This document shows, one piece after another, positions 9,701-19,335 of a stretch of DNA of 64,000 bases. The DNA is from Paraspadella gotoi (lineage: Eukaryota > Chaetognatha): the NCBI GenBank assembly GCA_051294375.1, contig CM119269.1, positions 1-64,000 on the forward strand, in the 5' to 3' direction. Both the position numbers and the translations under genes were made by a program. Each line of letters opens with the position of its first letter. Position 1 is the stretch's first letter. The notes beneath the pieces were generated by a model. It saw only the letters and a list, made by a program, of their open reading frames with translations. It ran no database searches and was not told the origin of the DNA.

Positions 9701-11696
9701 AGATGCAGATACTTTCATTCGCACAATATCAGCAAAAGACTGGACCCTCGGTCATCCAGAGCTCGAGATGCTGGCCGAGATGACCGGCATCAACATCGTA
9801 ATGCTTGACGAAGACAACACAAGCCAAACTGGTTGCAAGTATGAACGCCATTACCGGGCTAACCGAGCGGACAGAACGATAAAGGTTTTCAGAACCATCA
9901 CAGGCCAGGTCAGCTTAGTTGGTGATTCTGAAAGATCAAATCAATTACGCCCAATAAAGCCCGATGACTTGAAGGTCATCGAACTAGGAAATCTAAAACC
10001 AGCCGAAAACAGAGGAAGACCAAAGAAGCAAAAGACAGAAACGAAACACATTAGTGAAGCTCCGACGGACTTATTAAACATATGCATCCAAAACCAAATG
10101 GAAACAGGATATGTCAACAAGGCACCTTCTGATTTATTACATATAAATTTCGGAGACGCCACGACCATCCCCATACAAGGCGGAAATGACGAAAACGATG
10201 TGGTAGAAAAAGTCCCAATAAACTGGCCAGGAGCAGAAGAGGAAGCATTCATCGACAGCGCCATGGAAGCGGATGTTGACGTTACTCCACGAGAACTTGA
10301 AGAGGAAATTCAGAATCCACATAAAAAAGTTTTTTCGTTAATCCCAATGGCACGGGAAGTCAGAGATTGGCAACAAGCTAATGATTCATTCAAAAAAGTC
10401 ATAAACAAAATAAAAGAAGGCAACAAGGAAGAAGCGAAAGACGTGCTCAGTAAAACGAAAGAAAAAGGAAAAAACGCCGCAGAAAGATATCTCTCCAACT
10501 GCCTTGAGGATCTAGAAGTCACCCCGGACAACATCCTCATCATCAGGGGTTACAAAGGCGACACTCCCACCCACAGATTCGTGGTCCCTCCCGAGAAGGC
10601 AGAAGTAATCACGAAACGTCTACACAACCATTTTGGGCACCCTGGGCGAGACAGAACAGCCTTCATCACGGCTCAATACATCTCGGCGCCTGGACTAGCG
10701 ACTGCAGCGGCAAAAGTGGTTAGAAACTGCGAAAATTGTGCAATGGCAACCGACCAACAAAAAAACAATGAAACACCGTCGGCATCAAATCTCGCTATTT
10801 CACCGTGGGAATCTCTATGCATCGATGTGATGCACCTCCCAACCGTCTCCGGCTACAAATATGCCCTCATCGCTTCTGACAATGCATCCGCATATACCTG
10901 GGCAATCCCACTCAAACGCGCGGATGCCGACAGTTTGATAAAAGCATTAGATGAAAATATTTTCCTTCTACACGGATCTTATCTTGAAGTCAACTTCGAC
11001 GGCGCCACTCAACTCAACGGCTCCACAATGAAATCGATCCTAAATCTCCTAGATATTGTTGGCCGAAAAGTCTTAGTGGGAAGAAAAAACAGCAACAGGG
11101 CCGAAAGGGATATCGGCAGGATCAGGCAAGCCCTACGCAAGGCCATAGAAGATCAACCAAATCATTGGCTTGAAGTACTACCACAACTAATGTTACTCTT
11201 AAATGCTACGCCAATAGTCGGCTGGAAAACCGACATGTCTCCTCATGAGATCCAATTCGGACATAGGCCAAGGATTGTCGAAAATGCTGACGACTACACA
11301 AAAAGATCACTCGTCGACTATGTAAGAAACAGAGCAGACAAACGCGAAACAGCTGAAAAAAAACTAGCTGAGCAAAGGCAAAACCTCTTCAGACAAAGTT
11401 CTCGACGTAATCCTTATAGAAAGCCACAAAAGATAAAAGTGGGAGACCTCGTATTGGCAAGACGGGATCTCGTAACCACAGGCGCAACCCTCGCTGAAAA
11501 CAAGGTGAAACGCATCTACACGGGCCCCCACAAAGTCATTCAGAAAGATGAAAATCATTACGTTATCCTCATAAATGGTCAAAGGTCAAGGTACCATAGA
11601 CGTCGTTTAAAACCTTACCCTGCGCAAAACGAGGACTCTATCGGAATAATTATAGTCTCACCAGTTAATACTCAACTAGCTGTAGCAACAAAATAA
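6744..11696 (+). CDS. pol: Pol polyprotein of a Ty3/gypsy retrotransposon (PR-RT-RH-OTU-like-INT)
   Basis: 1,650 codons; the frame is open from 6651 and the first ATG is 6744. Aspartic protease: YDTGAS with catalytic Asp116. Reverse transcriptase: about residues 430-720, with the YVDDL catalytic box at 615-619 and the thumb-side NYYR motif downstream. RNase H: Asp771, Glu812 and Asp837, followed by an NPADFLTR motif. A spacer of about 350 residues contains an OTU-like stretch (about 940-1060), an AT-hook-like RGRPKK (1090-1095) and a duplicated DLLNI/DLLHI motif. Integrase: a zinc-binding region with His1294/1296/1299 and Cys1329-x2-Cys1332, then a DDE core at Asp1361, Asp1419 and Glu1454 (58- and 35-residue spacings, normal for the family). 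The C-terminus has a YTGPHKV stretch resembling the GPY/F module. Two 10-N blocks (8459-8468, 9327-9336) are in frame. It would reverse-transcribe and integrate the element's RNA. No stop or missing catalytic residue was found. Confidence 0.95.
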   Translation: MRAPWAQEIKAYRRTCHPTYNIIKGEFNGESLHQATIRRIETEIHEPENFLPPQPTIETTKDEKELPPLPTKVSARVITETKGPAPRDDTGNALHAGKNSYIPVVISGAPASCLYDTGASINTIPRKFVEKWGLATQIYHGKALKLSTATGTIILTERINVRIMFQTWILKTVFYISADENDQDIIIGTAITNPGPPNQMWVVQPSITRDDLQMASMDGKPITHLFQDKHEALKAARWMARRNIDDQIELPLHVQKGEDGQMRLTADRTYWKTLASSRWIIQSSNGENIHIVNGDDLRDGVEVKANPGKWGYAFPLITTEAKSELGLETDNAVEPVQADLSGEKPHLRKVRKENIPPTTIVHHKPTEEELEAVRKAGQARKEKHDARGKEAFLKPFKDVDPSLADKAPLVWEIVWEFRDVFGESINDCKEGFLNYKVDLGFTEEDLPKPRFVNQGPVKKAALKRYLEVYENAGIVSRTRNEAYSNAFLIKKPGHIAEGQDEMSDETFAKQWRLICDLSAVNNNISTYATEPQTITSILEQYKPHELQCSLDILACFHQVNLTERCKRVTTFXXXXHNWWMNKLPMGGVNSVNVLQAILDEIFKDLGKDVKSFLVYVDDLILTAKSAEDMAERLRELLQKCRDENVVLKWTKSVLLRKEDIKILGFSISNSKLLPQREKLEAAEIKLKNIKTQKDLRAMLASLNYYRCFTHRFSYIAQPLHALTLLDKKDFKLTESHKEMLQLLIEEIKTSPGLNFLNDQRIRQGSYRIYADASSTAMGGLITATADGIEYPLSFHSKSFPEEYRIKHINILETLAFNMMVRKYKGYTCGRRVTLVTDSQYFKRVMDLQHDKQQLLPTNVLRXXXXIKQECQPKEVVLVKSEDNPADFLTRFTEQGQITPLDTPFFPAGFDVEGNYEPGYAENPAGDSETPTHLDLITGHAPTLTLMAQILEQETKVFRTRFFEFTRQSFEKRKRNMEKLYGKTKTKDADTFIRTISAKDWTLGHPELEMLAEMTGINIVMLDEDNTSQTGCKYERHYRANRADRTIKVFRTITGQVSLVGDSERSNQLRPIKPDDLKVIELGNLKPAENRGRPKKQKTETKHISEAPTDLLNICIQNQMETGYVNKAPSDLLHINFGDATTIPIQGGNDENDVVEKVPINWPGAEEEAFIDSAMEADVDVTPRELEEEIQNPHKKVFSLIPMAREVRDWQQANDSFKKVINKIKEGNKEEAKDVLSKTKEKGKNAAERYLSNCLEDLEVTPDNILIIRGYKGDTPTHRFVVPPEKAEVITKRLHNHFGHPGRDRTAFITAQYISAPGLATAAAKVVRNCENCAMATDQQKNNETPSASNLAISPWESLCIDVMHLPTVSGYKYALIASDNASAYTWAIPLKRADADSLIKALDENIFLLHGSYLEVNFDGATQLNGSTMKSILNLLDIVGRKVLVGRKNSNRAERDIGRIRQALRKAIEDQPNHWLEVLPQLMLLLNATPIVGWKTDMSPHEIQFGHRPRIVENADDYTKRSLVDYVRNRADKRETAEKKLAEQRQNLFRQSSRRNPYRKPQKIKVGDLVLARRDLVTTGATLAENKVKRIYTGPHKVIQKDENHYVILINGQRSRYHRRRLKPYPAQNEDSIGIIIVSPVNTQLAVATK
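9580..9960 (+). other. OTU-like segment inside pol (non-canonical insertion)
   Basis: About pol residues 940-1070, between RNase H and integrase. The stretch around Trp1000 (W-T-L-G-H-P-E-L-E-M-L-A, then an INIVML strand) follows the pattern of the second half of OTU cysteine proteases: a Trp-Gly turn, an ELxxLA helix and a hydrophobic strand. The upstream part does not show the Gly-Asp-x-Cys motif that carries the catalytic cysteine. If this is an OTU fold it is probably inactive or highly divergent. Assignment is from pattern recognition only. Confidence 0.4.
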
Positions 11697-12347
11697 ATAA
11701 TTAATAAGTCTCACCAATAAGTCTACCATAATACTCAACTAGCTGTAACAACAAAATAAATTGATAGACAAAAACAAACAATGTATATCTCTCCTTCTTA
11801 TCACGTAGCCTTATCATCGTATCATCTACCCATCTTATTTATTTTTCTCTCTCGTTATCTCATTATCTCGTTATCCTCGTTATCTTCTTAGTCGCCTCAA
11901 CACTTGATTTTTAGAACACAAAGCAGAACAATTTCTCTAACTTCTAACATACAAAAAAAAAAAAAAGAATTCAAAAAAGAAACGACGCGCACGAAACAAA
12001 AACAAAAGCCACGACGAAGAGAGCAGAATGATTTCTCTAACTGGCTTCAAACAAAAAAAGAAACGACGCGCACAAAACAAAAACAAAAGCCACGACGAAG
12101 AAAGCAGTTCCAAGCGGCCCAAAAACTGGCTTCAAAAAAAAAAAAAAAAAAAAAAGAAATCGACCTTCAACAAAAGTTTGTCGGAAAGATGCCCTGATGG
12201 ATTAGAAGAGCCCAACGCCACTAATCCCATCCCAATCTTGGACGTCTTCGATCTGCTGCCAAAAACGACGACCAAGAGAATCCCAGATGGAATCCGACAG
12301 ACAAGTTTTCAGACCTCGCGCGTCAACTGACCCCTCCCGTGCTCCTC
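11697..12347 (+). other. Gypsy 3' untranslated region with two ~80-bp tandem repeats
   Basis: Two copies of an ~80-95-bp unit (AATTTCTCTAACT..., an A-run, GAAACGACGCGCAC, then CAAAAGCCACGACGAAG) lie at about 11922-12020 and 12023-12108. A-runs occur at 11952-11965 and 12134-12154. A short Lys-rich frame (12028-12330) is open but low-complexity, and I do not call it a gene. Env is absent. Confidence 0.75.
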
Positions 12348-12360
12348 GGGGAGAGGGGGA
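12348..12360 (+). promoter_or_regulatory. Polypurine tract (plus-strand primer)
   Basis: GGGGAGAGGGGGA directly abuts the start of the 3' LTR. This is the expected position and composition of the RNase-H-resistant primer for plus-strand DNA synthesis. Confidence 0.85.
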
Positions 12361-12662
12361 TCACATCGCAGGAGAATCAAGCCAACCAAAAGCAAATCGG
12401 ATCAAAGGCACGTTTGAATCCCACAGAATTGGAATCATGATTGGTTGAGGCGGAATCGGAATCGACCAATCAGCTTGCAGAAACAATGGATTTGTAAAAT
12501 ACCCCTTGCCTCTGATCCTCTTCTCTAGATATAAATAGACCTAGCTTCCTTAGTTTCAGTAGAATTGATCTGGACTCCTGCGCGTGTCTCACCGTCACTA
12601 TTTTATTCTCAGAATAAAATCTCGTTTTAGTATTCACCAAAAACCCATGAGTTTTTCCTTAA
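12361..12662 (+). repeat. 3' LTR of the gypsy element
   Basis: Aligns along its length with 4281-4583. TATAAATA is at 12530-12537 and AATAAA at 12613-12618. Differences from the 5' LTR are many and include single-base indels in homopolymers. Divergence dating from these two copies would be unreliable unless the reads are polished. Confidence 0.85.
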
Positions 12663-13610
12663 TTGATAAAAGTCTAATTAAAGTCGCTTTTTCAAGCCAA
12701 ATTGACTAATGATGTTTAAATTTTGATTAAACTAATTCCTCATGCATGGAAGCATTTAATATTTAACAATATATAAGAATGCTTAAAAATTTTTTTTTAA
12801 TTTATACTTTTAAAAAGTATTCTGTATGTGATTAAAAAGTTAGATAAAGGTTAGTACTACAAATTTTAAATTTAATGATAAATGGGCTAAAATTTGAAAA
12901 AACCTTAATCATCATCATATTCATTAATTTTATAGTTTTTATATATTTTTATAGATCACTAAAATTTCAAAAATTTAATAATAACCTGACATTATACAGA
13001 AGGCTTTATATTTATAAAATGTAGTACCCCTTTTTTTGACAGAATCTTTCCCCAAATACCCATCGAATTTAATGAAATTTTACATTTAGAGTTCTAATGG
13101 AACTATCGAAGCAAATTTTAATATTCAACCCCTGACGAAGATACAGGGCCCTGGGGTGGACCCTTGGGGGCCAAAAAATATTAAATTTCTTATTTTCAAA
13201 TTTTTGTAGTGCATCATGCATTGACGTTTAAACATAAGAAAAAAACATTAGAACTAAAACTTGATAAATTTGCAATAATTAGCATGGTTTAAGATGCATG
13301 GTTCATTGTTTTACTTTCAATTTTCTAAAATTTTTCCAAATCCGACTTAACCTGCTGATGTTCATAAAGCTAAAAATTGTAAATGAATATTTTTTAGGTA
13401 ATAAATATGTTTTTGTGGAAGAGTAAACGTCGTGGCAACTGTTCAAAACAAAAATAAAAAAAAATTGAAAAAAGTTTTTGACTATTTTTTGCCCCCATGG
13501 GTATACGGATATATAAAATACTTCCATGCGTTTAACTATAAGATAAATCTAAAATTTTTTATGAACTATTAAACACTTAAAATATTTATACCGCTTCTGT
13601 TAGTTTAAAA
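12663..13610. other. AT-rich intergenic DNA
   Basis: No gene or recognisable repeat. T/A-rich with a short GC-richer patch at about 13130-13175 (CAGGGCCCTGGGG...). No target-site duplication for the gypsy element is evident at its left edge. Confidence 0.6.
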
Positions 13611-13618
13611 GCCTGTTC

Positions 13619-13789
13619 CACCTTAGTGTCCAGCCGCCTCTCATTCCTTCATACAAAGGCCTTTATTGCGAAGTTCATCGCAACGGATTGCACATGATGG
13701 TTGAGAGACCAAGCTCTGGACGAAACACCATCAACATCGTTCGAGTCAAACCAGCTTGGGTCTGTGATGAGGAGCCTTGCTCAGAGTGA
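13619..13789 (+). pseudogene. Relic of a retrotransposon pol C-terminus (gypsy type)
   Basis: A 56-codon frame with stop at 13787-13789 reads PPLIPSYKGLYCEV, then VRVKPAW. This is the family pattern after the integrase core: Pro-rich, Y-x-G-P/L-Y-x-V, then an x-V-x-R-V-K-P-A ending. No integrase core precedes it, and a stop lies just upstream, so it is a fragment of a different gypsy copy from the one at 4.3-12.7 kb. The GC-richer tail to about 13870 may belong to the same relic. Confidence 0.6.
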
Positions 13790-14152
13790 GCCCCTGGCCG
13801 CCGACCTGGCCTGAGAACAAGAAATCCGGCGCCAACAACGAGAATAACTTGTTCAATGGCTCGTTCAATGAATCAACGCAACGCTCCTCCTCTTTCACAA
13901 TATTTATTATATTTAATTATATTCTTTATATAAAGTATACTCTTTTATAATATAATGGAGATATTTGATATTTATTTATGATAAATCTGAAGTAGAAACC
14001 ATCTGACTCTTAGTAATTGATAACCTGATATACTTCCATTGCAACTCCCATCATAGTCACAGATAGGATATCTTCTTAAAATTTTTATTATGTATTTATT
14101 CATTACGTATGTATTCTCCCATTTTTTTCTTGTCTTTCATCATTTTTTAGTT

Positions 14153-14338
14153 AAAAACACGGTAAGAACTCTTTTTAAAGCGATCAACGCTAGTGAGATT
14201 CGCGTCATTCCTCCTTATGTGGTAGAGCCACTCTGCTTTGACGAGGCAATGTATAGAGGTGATAAGGCCGGAATGTATTATTTCGCCGTTGTGAGAGAGA
14301 TGAGAGCTGTGATTACTTCACAGGCAATGATTGGCTGA
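14153..14338 (+). CDS. Unrecognised short coding candidate (possible exon)
   Basis: After a pyrimidine stretch ending TTTTTTAG (a splice-acceptor-like sequence), the frame encodes about 60 residues with normal amino-acid diversity and charge (for example FDEAMYRGDKAGMYYFAV). It ends at a TGA at 14336-14338. I do not recognise the family. It stands out because almost every other open frame in the window is low-complexity. It could equally be a transposon fragment. Confidence 0.3.
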   Translation, partial: KNTVRTLFKAINASEIRVIPPYVVEPLCFDEAMYRGDKAGMYYFAVVREMRAVITSQAMIG

Positions 14339-14339
14339 A

Positions 14340-15890
14340 TGAATCATTTTCACAAAGTTTGACGAATTTTCATTTTTTGACCCCCTGGATGACACAGACC
14401 CCTTAAGAGACAAGATTTAAAATATCAACCTTGGCTTTAGTTGCGTAAGTCAGAAATTTTATTTGCTTAATACAACAATTTATGCGTCTTTTCAGTCCCA
14501 AGCCTAGATTAGTGTAGTTGTTGTTGTCGGTCTCTCTCTATCTCTCTCTCTCTCTTTCTCTCTCTCTTGGTATACATTATACAGACATACATCAACTCTG
14601 AACTAAACATATTTTGCGAGCAAAACATTGAAGAAAAACAAAAAATAAAACTTTTAGATTAAAAAAAAAAATTTGACAAAAATAGAGTCATTAGGAGAAA
14701 CGAACTTGGGTGAGGATAAGTAAGTTCATCTCAGGTAAAGAATGGTTAGGAGATGAGATGGCGAGTAAGGTGTGGAAAGAAAAGGTGATAGGTGGATGAA
14801 GATTAAAATCATTAAATGACTCAATAATGTTATAATGCGAATTGTAAAAGAGAAGAAGTAAGAAAAATAAGTGAGAAGGAATTGTTTGTTATGGTGAGGA
14901 AGAACAATAAAGTTGAATCGTTAGTGCGACAACTAAATGAAAAAGGAAAGACAAATATATATTAAGAAGGAGAGAAATAGAAATAGCGAAGAAATGATAA
15001 GTAATGAGAACTATGAAAGAAGAGAGAAATATAATTTAAATGAAATTGAAATCGTGTAGTTTTGTAACATCGTTGGATACGTAATAGCGCACTGACTAAT
15101 GCTTCCTCTTCTAACCCGGCGGGTTAAATCAATGGACACTCTAGAGAGGGAGGATATCACAATATCATTGTAATAAGAATTAAGAAGGACAGGCGACATC
15201 TTTCTTGTGTCAGTCGTTTGGTCATTAACTTCAAACAATTACATTATAATAGTCTACCGTAATTTAAGATTTAAATTTAGTAACATATTTTGATTATTCA
15301 CATCCATTTCTTTTGAAGTTTAAAAAGATCATATTATTTACAGCAAAGGTAATAATTTAATTTCAAACAAGATTTAATTTGAAATCAAGTACAGTGGCAT
15401 TTCTGGTCCTTGACCTAAATCTATTGCGCAACCTAAATTTCAAACTTGTCTTTTCAGTTTCCAGTATTAATTTTGCAATAAAATATTTTTTATCGGCGAG
15501 CAACTTTCTTCTGTTGGCGTTTTAGTATTTCATAATTTGAAGCGAATCTAATTTAAATGACGATTATATTAGTTTAAATTTGGCAATATTATTGACCTAC
15601 TCCATTTGGCTTACAACCATTTATTCTCTACTTTTAATTATGAATTATTTTTAATAGGTTGGAACTAATACTATTTTACTTAAACGTAATCTTCTAAAGG
15701 GATTTCACAGTTTAACTTAGGCTAGGTATGCAACACAAAATTACAAACTTGATTTTCACATGTCGATTCTACATCATCAATTTGATGAACTATGAAAAGA
15801 ATCCCATTTTTAAAGCTTGTCATGATAATAAATAAAAGTCGAGATACAAAAAAAAAAACAAAAAAGACGATTATGGCAACGGGAGGATAG
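14340..15890. other. AT-rich intergenic DNA with a short (CT)n tract
   Basis: A (CT)n tract lies at about 14533-14568. Otherwise AT-rich unique sequence without coding signal; a purine-leaning stretch runs from about 14690 to 15030. Confidence 0.65.
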
Positions 15891-15892
15891 CC

Positions 15893-16144
15893 TGTGATTT
15901 CCCGGGGCCGGGTATCTCACTAACTGGCGTAGGGCTGCGGACCTCAGTGACCGCCTCCTGTCACTGGCATGTTTAACGCCACCGTCACATTAACCAGAAC
16001 CGGGATACCAGGGATTGAACCCGGTACGCACGGATGAATGAGATGCATTAGCTGCTCAGCATTGAGACGAGGCTGAGGACGACAGCAGTGAGGCAGCTTT
16101 AAGTCTTGCTGCCACAAGAAATAATATGAAGAATTCGATATCAA
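15893..16144 (-). repeat. tRNA-derived SINE-like element
   Basis: On the minus strand a B-box-like GGGTTCAATCCC lies within GC-rich sequence (about 16010-16022), preceded by tRNA-like sequence. A GC-rich body sits between AT-rich flanks. The copy ends in an A-rich stretch on the plus strand at about 15848-15866. Related in style, but not clearly in sequence, to the copies at 33.8 and 56.1 kb. Confidence 0.5.
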
Positions 16145-16149
16145 ATAGA

Positions 16150-16163
16150 CTGAGGGGATGAAG

Positions 16164-16207
<44 letters not shown>

Positions 16208-16807
16208 TCTCTCTCTCTTCCTTTCGCTCTACAGTTTGACGATTTCGTTATATTATAATCGGGCATTGCCGTTTTGACACGGTCTCTCATGACTATTTGG
16301 TGACTGTCCTACAGAAAGTGACGTCGCGACCACATTGGCCAGGGAAAACCCCCGCGCCCGGTATCATCCATTGCTGGTTGACGATGATTGGCAAAGATTC
16401 CATGGGCAACTCTTTTCACCCACTTTGCTCCTCTTCATTGGTTTGATTCTCGACGATGATTCATCCATCGCGCGGGTCCTTGGTAATTCTATCCGAGTCA
16501 CGGCACTTCCTTCTATTCTTGTTCTGATTCCATCTTGAAAAATGTTGCTTAGGTTGCTTAAAGCTTAAGAAACAACTAATGCTCGCGAAAAATTTTGGTT
16601 TTTTTTAGCCTGAATCTATTTTCATTTTCAATTTTTCCCCTTCTATCCCTCTCCTCATTATTTTCTTTTTCTTCTTATCTTCTTTTCTTTTTCTTCTTTC
16701 TTTTTCTTCGGTTTTCAATTTTCAAACTTCTTGCACTGATTACATTCTTATTCCTTTTATTTTCTGTTTTATTTCATTTCCTAAGAAAATTCGAGAGAGA
16801 GAGAAAA

Positions 16808-16870
<63 letters not shown>

Positions 16871-17590
16871 ATTTTTTTATTTAATTTAGTTTTTCGTTTC
16901 CAAAACTCGAATTTTCTTTCGTTTTTTCTTCGATTCTGCGTAAATTTTCTTCGAATTTTATTTCACGCGGAAAAAATAAATCGCGACTTCGCATTGGAGC
17001 ATAAATTTTTATTTTTGAGAACTTCTTACAATAGGTCCAATTGATTAAAATAATTTTATACTAATTAACTTAAAAAATTATTAAGATTTATTTTTAAAAA
17101 AATATTTTTTAGTTATAGCTATTGATAACCAAGTTAAACTGTTTTAAGTTTAAATCTTTTTTTAAGTATATTATCATAATTAGAAATATATTTATTATTA
17201 TAAAAAACTCATATCCCGAGGATACTTATAATAATTTTTAGTTTTTTATATATAAATTTTTTATTATTTTCTCAACATTAACAAAATTTTCAATTTGAAT
17301 ATCCAATGCGAAAAATCCAAAAATATAATTTTTTTTAGTCTAAACGAATTAAAAGAAAACATATGAAGAAAGAAAGAATGAAAAAAAAGGAAAGAAAGAA
17401 AGAAAAAAAGAAAGATAGAAGAAAGAAAGAAAGATATAAAAAGAAAAAAAAAGAAAGACAAAAAAAAATAAAAAAATAAAGAGCGAGAGAGAGTGAGAGG
17501 GAGAGAATCGCATAAAAGGAAAAAAGAAAGCAAAGAGAAAAATGATCGGAGGAAAATTTGATCAGTAATCCATCTCATCTGCGGGTGAGA
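16150..17590. other. CT/T-rich intergenic DNA
   Basis: (CT)n at about 16165-16225, a T/C-rich stretch at 16595-16800, (CT)n at about 16810-16868, AT-rich DNA to 17300, then GAAA-type purine repeats at about 17365-17480. Sequence at about 16490-16545 weakly resembles the LTR-like unit at 19612-19670. The long open frames are pyrimidine-tract translations. Confidence 0.6.
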
Positions 17591-17780
17591 AGAGAGAGAG
17601 AGAGAGAGAGAGAGANNNNNNNNNNNNNNNNNNNNNNNNNNNNNNNNNNNNNNNNNNNNNNNNNNNNNNNNNNNNNNNNNNNNNNNNNNNNNNNNNNNNN
17701 NNNNNNNNNNNNNNNNNNNNNNNNNNNNNNNNNNNNNNNNNNNNNNNNNNNNNNNNNNNNNNNNNNNNNNNNNNNNNNNN

Positions 17781-17816
<36 letters not shown>
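17591..17816. repeat. (GA)n microsatellite interrupted by a 165-N gap
   Basis: (GA)n flanks both sides of the N run 17616-17780. The gap therefore lies inside the microsatellite and was probably unassembled for that reason. Confidence 0.9.
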
Positions 17817-18149
17817 TTAGGGAATCAATGTTTTGGAAGAAAGTAGGAAAATGGAAAAAAGGTTTGGGAAAGAAATTAAAGCAAATTATTTTTTTTTTCG
17901 ATTTAGTTTGTTTTAGTTTTTTTTTCGTTAAAAAGTGAAATACATAAACAAAATGCAGAGATCTAACGATGGAGAAATAAAAAAGAAAGAAAGAAAAAAA
18001 ATTAAAGAAAGAAAAAGATAGAAAGAAAGAAATATATAAATAATGAAAAAAAAGAAAGAAAGAGATCAGAAGGCCAACAGATGAGAACATTTTCCGTTCT
18101 GATGAATTAGACTCTTCCTTTTATTATTCGATGATCGAAAACTCAGGTT

Positions 18150-18180
<31 letters not shown>

Positions 18181-18829
18181 ANNNNNNNNNNNNNNNNNNN
18201 NNNNNNNNNNNNNNNNNNNNNNNNNNNNNNNNNNNNNNNNNNNNNNNNNNNNNNNNNNNNNNNNNNNNNNNNNNNNNNNNNNNNNNNNNNNNNNNNNNNN
18301 NNNNNNNNNNNNNNNNNNNNNNNNNNNNNNNNNNNNNNNNNNNNNNNNNNNNNNNNNNNNNNNNNNNNNNNNNNNNNNNNNNNNNNNGTCATCTACTCAT
18401 TCTTTGTTTACATGAATTGGGAATTCGGCGAGAAAAAAAAAGACGAAAACTACGAGTCTGAAAAATGAAAAGAGAACAACAACAACAAAGATATCNNNNN
18501 NNNNNNNNNNNNNNNNNNNNNNNNNNNNNNNNNNNNNNNNNNNNNNNNNNNNNNNNNNNNNNNNNNNNNNNNNNNNNNNNNNNNNNNNNNNNNNNNNNNN
18601 NNNNNNNNNNNNNNNNNNNNNNNNNNNNNNNNNNNNNNNNNNNNNNNNNNNNNNNNNNNNNNNNNNNNNNNNNNNNNNNNNNNNNNNNNCTCGGTGAGCT
18701 TTCCCTTTCCCTTCCATCGCCCATCGGCTTTCCGCGTTGACATTTTCAAGGTTGTCTTCGTCGTCATTTTTTGGTTCATCTTAGTACAAAACTATATATA
18801 TTATTATATAAAGTTAACCATTCATTTAA
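17817..18829. other. Fragmented low-complexity DNA with two long gaps
   Basis: N runs at 18182-18387 (206) and 18496-18689 (194). The first abuts a (GA)n tract. The intervening islands are unique and too short to annotate. Confidence 0.8.
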
Positions 18830-18902
18830 TATACAGTAACTTTTTTCTTTACTCGATAAACTGGAGGGAGCGGATATCTCCCAAACTAGGAGTTGTAATC
18901 AT
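18830..18902 (+). repeat. Left ~70-bp direct repeat bounding a composite inverted-repeat structure
   Basis: Starts TATACAGTAACTTT and ends near GAGTTGTAATCA. The same sequence in the same orientation recurs at 26101-26169. The inverted arms begin immediately inside both copies. Confidence 0.85.
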
Positions 18903-18954
18903 TCTATGTCATTTTCCGTCATCTGACTGATTCTCATTTTGTCTATGATAATAA

Positions 18955-18991
18955 TTCTTCGGAGGCGTGGGTTCGAATCCCACCACTGCCA
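18955..18991 (+). other. tRNA-Leu 3'-half fragment
   Basis: Contains CGGAGGCGTGGGTTCGAATC followed by CCACCACTGCCA. This matches the variable arm, T arm and acceptor strand of animal tRNA-Leu (UAG/AAG type) as I know it. The 5' half is absent, so this is not a functional tRNA gene. In the minus orientation it sits where a retrotransposon primer binding site would be. Confidence 0.75.
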
Positions 18992-19335
18992 CAACATCTA
19001 AGTAAGTAGACAGGGATTTCTTAGTGAAACCAACGTGGATTTATTTACAAGAAAATAGACAGTGAAAATGGTATCAATTTTTAGACAGAGTGACTCGCCA
19101 TGGAAAACAAGAGCTATTTATACAAGGGAATCGGATCCGTGACTCTGGCAACTTTGCCCGCCGGATGAAAGCCCGGCTGATCATTGATCGGTGCCATTTG
19201 TCGTTTGACCAATGAGAGAGTCTCTTGTAATTTCGTTTGACCAATGAGAGAGTCTCTTGTAATTTTGTTTGACCAACAAGAGAGTTTCTTATAATTTTTT
19301 CTCGCGTCGCCGATCCGATTCCGAGAGAACAATTA
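18992..19335 (-). mobile_element. LTR-like unit B (left copy)
   Basis: Reverse-complement counterpart of 25668-26000. It carries three ~31-bp direct repeats, each with an ATTGG (CCAAT-box) motif, and a TATA-like TTGTATAAATA on the minus strand. It lies between two tRNA-Leu 3'-half sequences. Confidence 0.55.

Larger units (their letters stand above)
4281..12662 (+). mobile_element. Ty3/gypsy (Metaviridae-type) LTR retrotransposon, nearly full length
   Basis: Two ~300-bp direct LTRs flank a gag-like frame, a frameshifted junction and a long pol frame. The order protease, reverse transcriptase, RNase H, integrase is that of Ty3/gypsy; copia places integrase before reverse transcriptase. There is no room for an env gene between pol (end 11696) and the 3' LTR, so this is a retrotransposon rather than an endogenous retrovirus. 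The LTR copies differ by numerous substitutions and small indels, which means either age or local sequence error. The internal region contains four 10-N blocks, and every one preserves the reading frame. The pol catalytic motifs are intact, so the copy was recently functional or nearly so. Confidence 0.95.

Noticed and set aside
7829-10543. Minus-strand open frames within pol
   Set aside because: Shadows of the pol coding frame, without starts or composition suggesting independent genes.
12028-12330. A small Lys-rich accessory protein after pol
   Set aside because: The frame lies on tandem repeats with long A runs, lacks conserved features and is most simply 3' untranslated sequence.
4281-12662. 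A BEL/Pao or copia element, or an endogenous retrovirus
   Set aside because: Integrase lies after RNase H and the catalytic spacing fits Ty3/gypsy. There is no env frame in the 660 bp between pol and the 3' LTR.
16335-16538. A 67-codon plus-strand frame between CT tracts
   Set aside because: Sequence partly resembles the LTR-like unit at 19.6 kb and the composition is not convincing; left as intergenic.
18955-18991. A functional tRNA-Leu gene
   Set aside because: Only the 3' half is present, with no D arm or anticodon stem; a sister copy ends in CCA, which nuclear tRNA genes do not encode.
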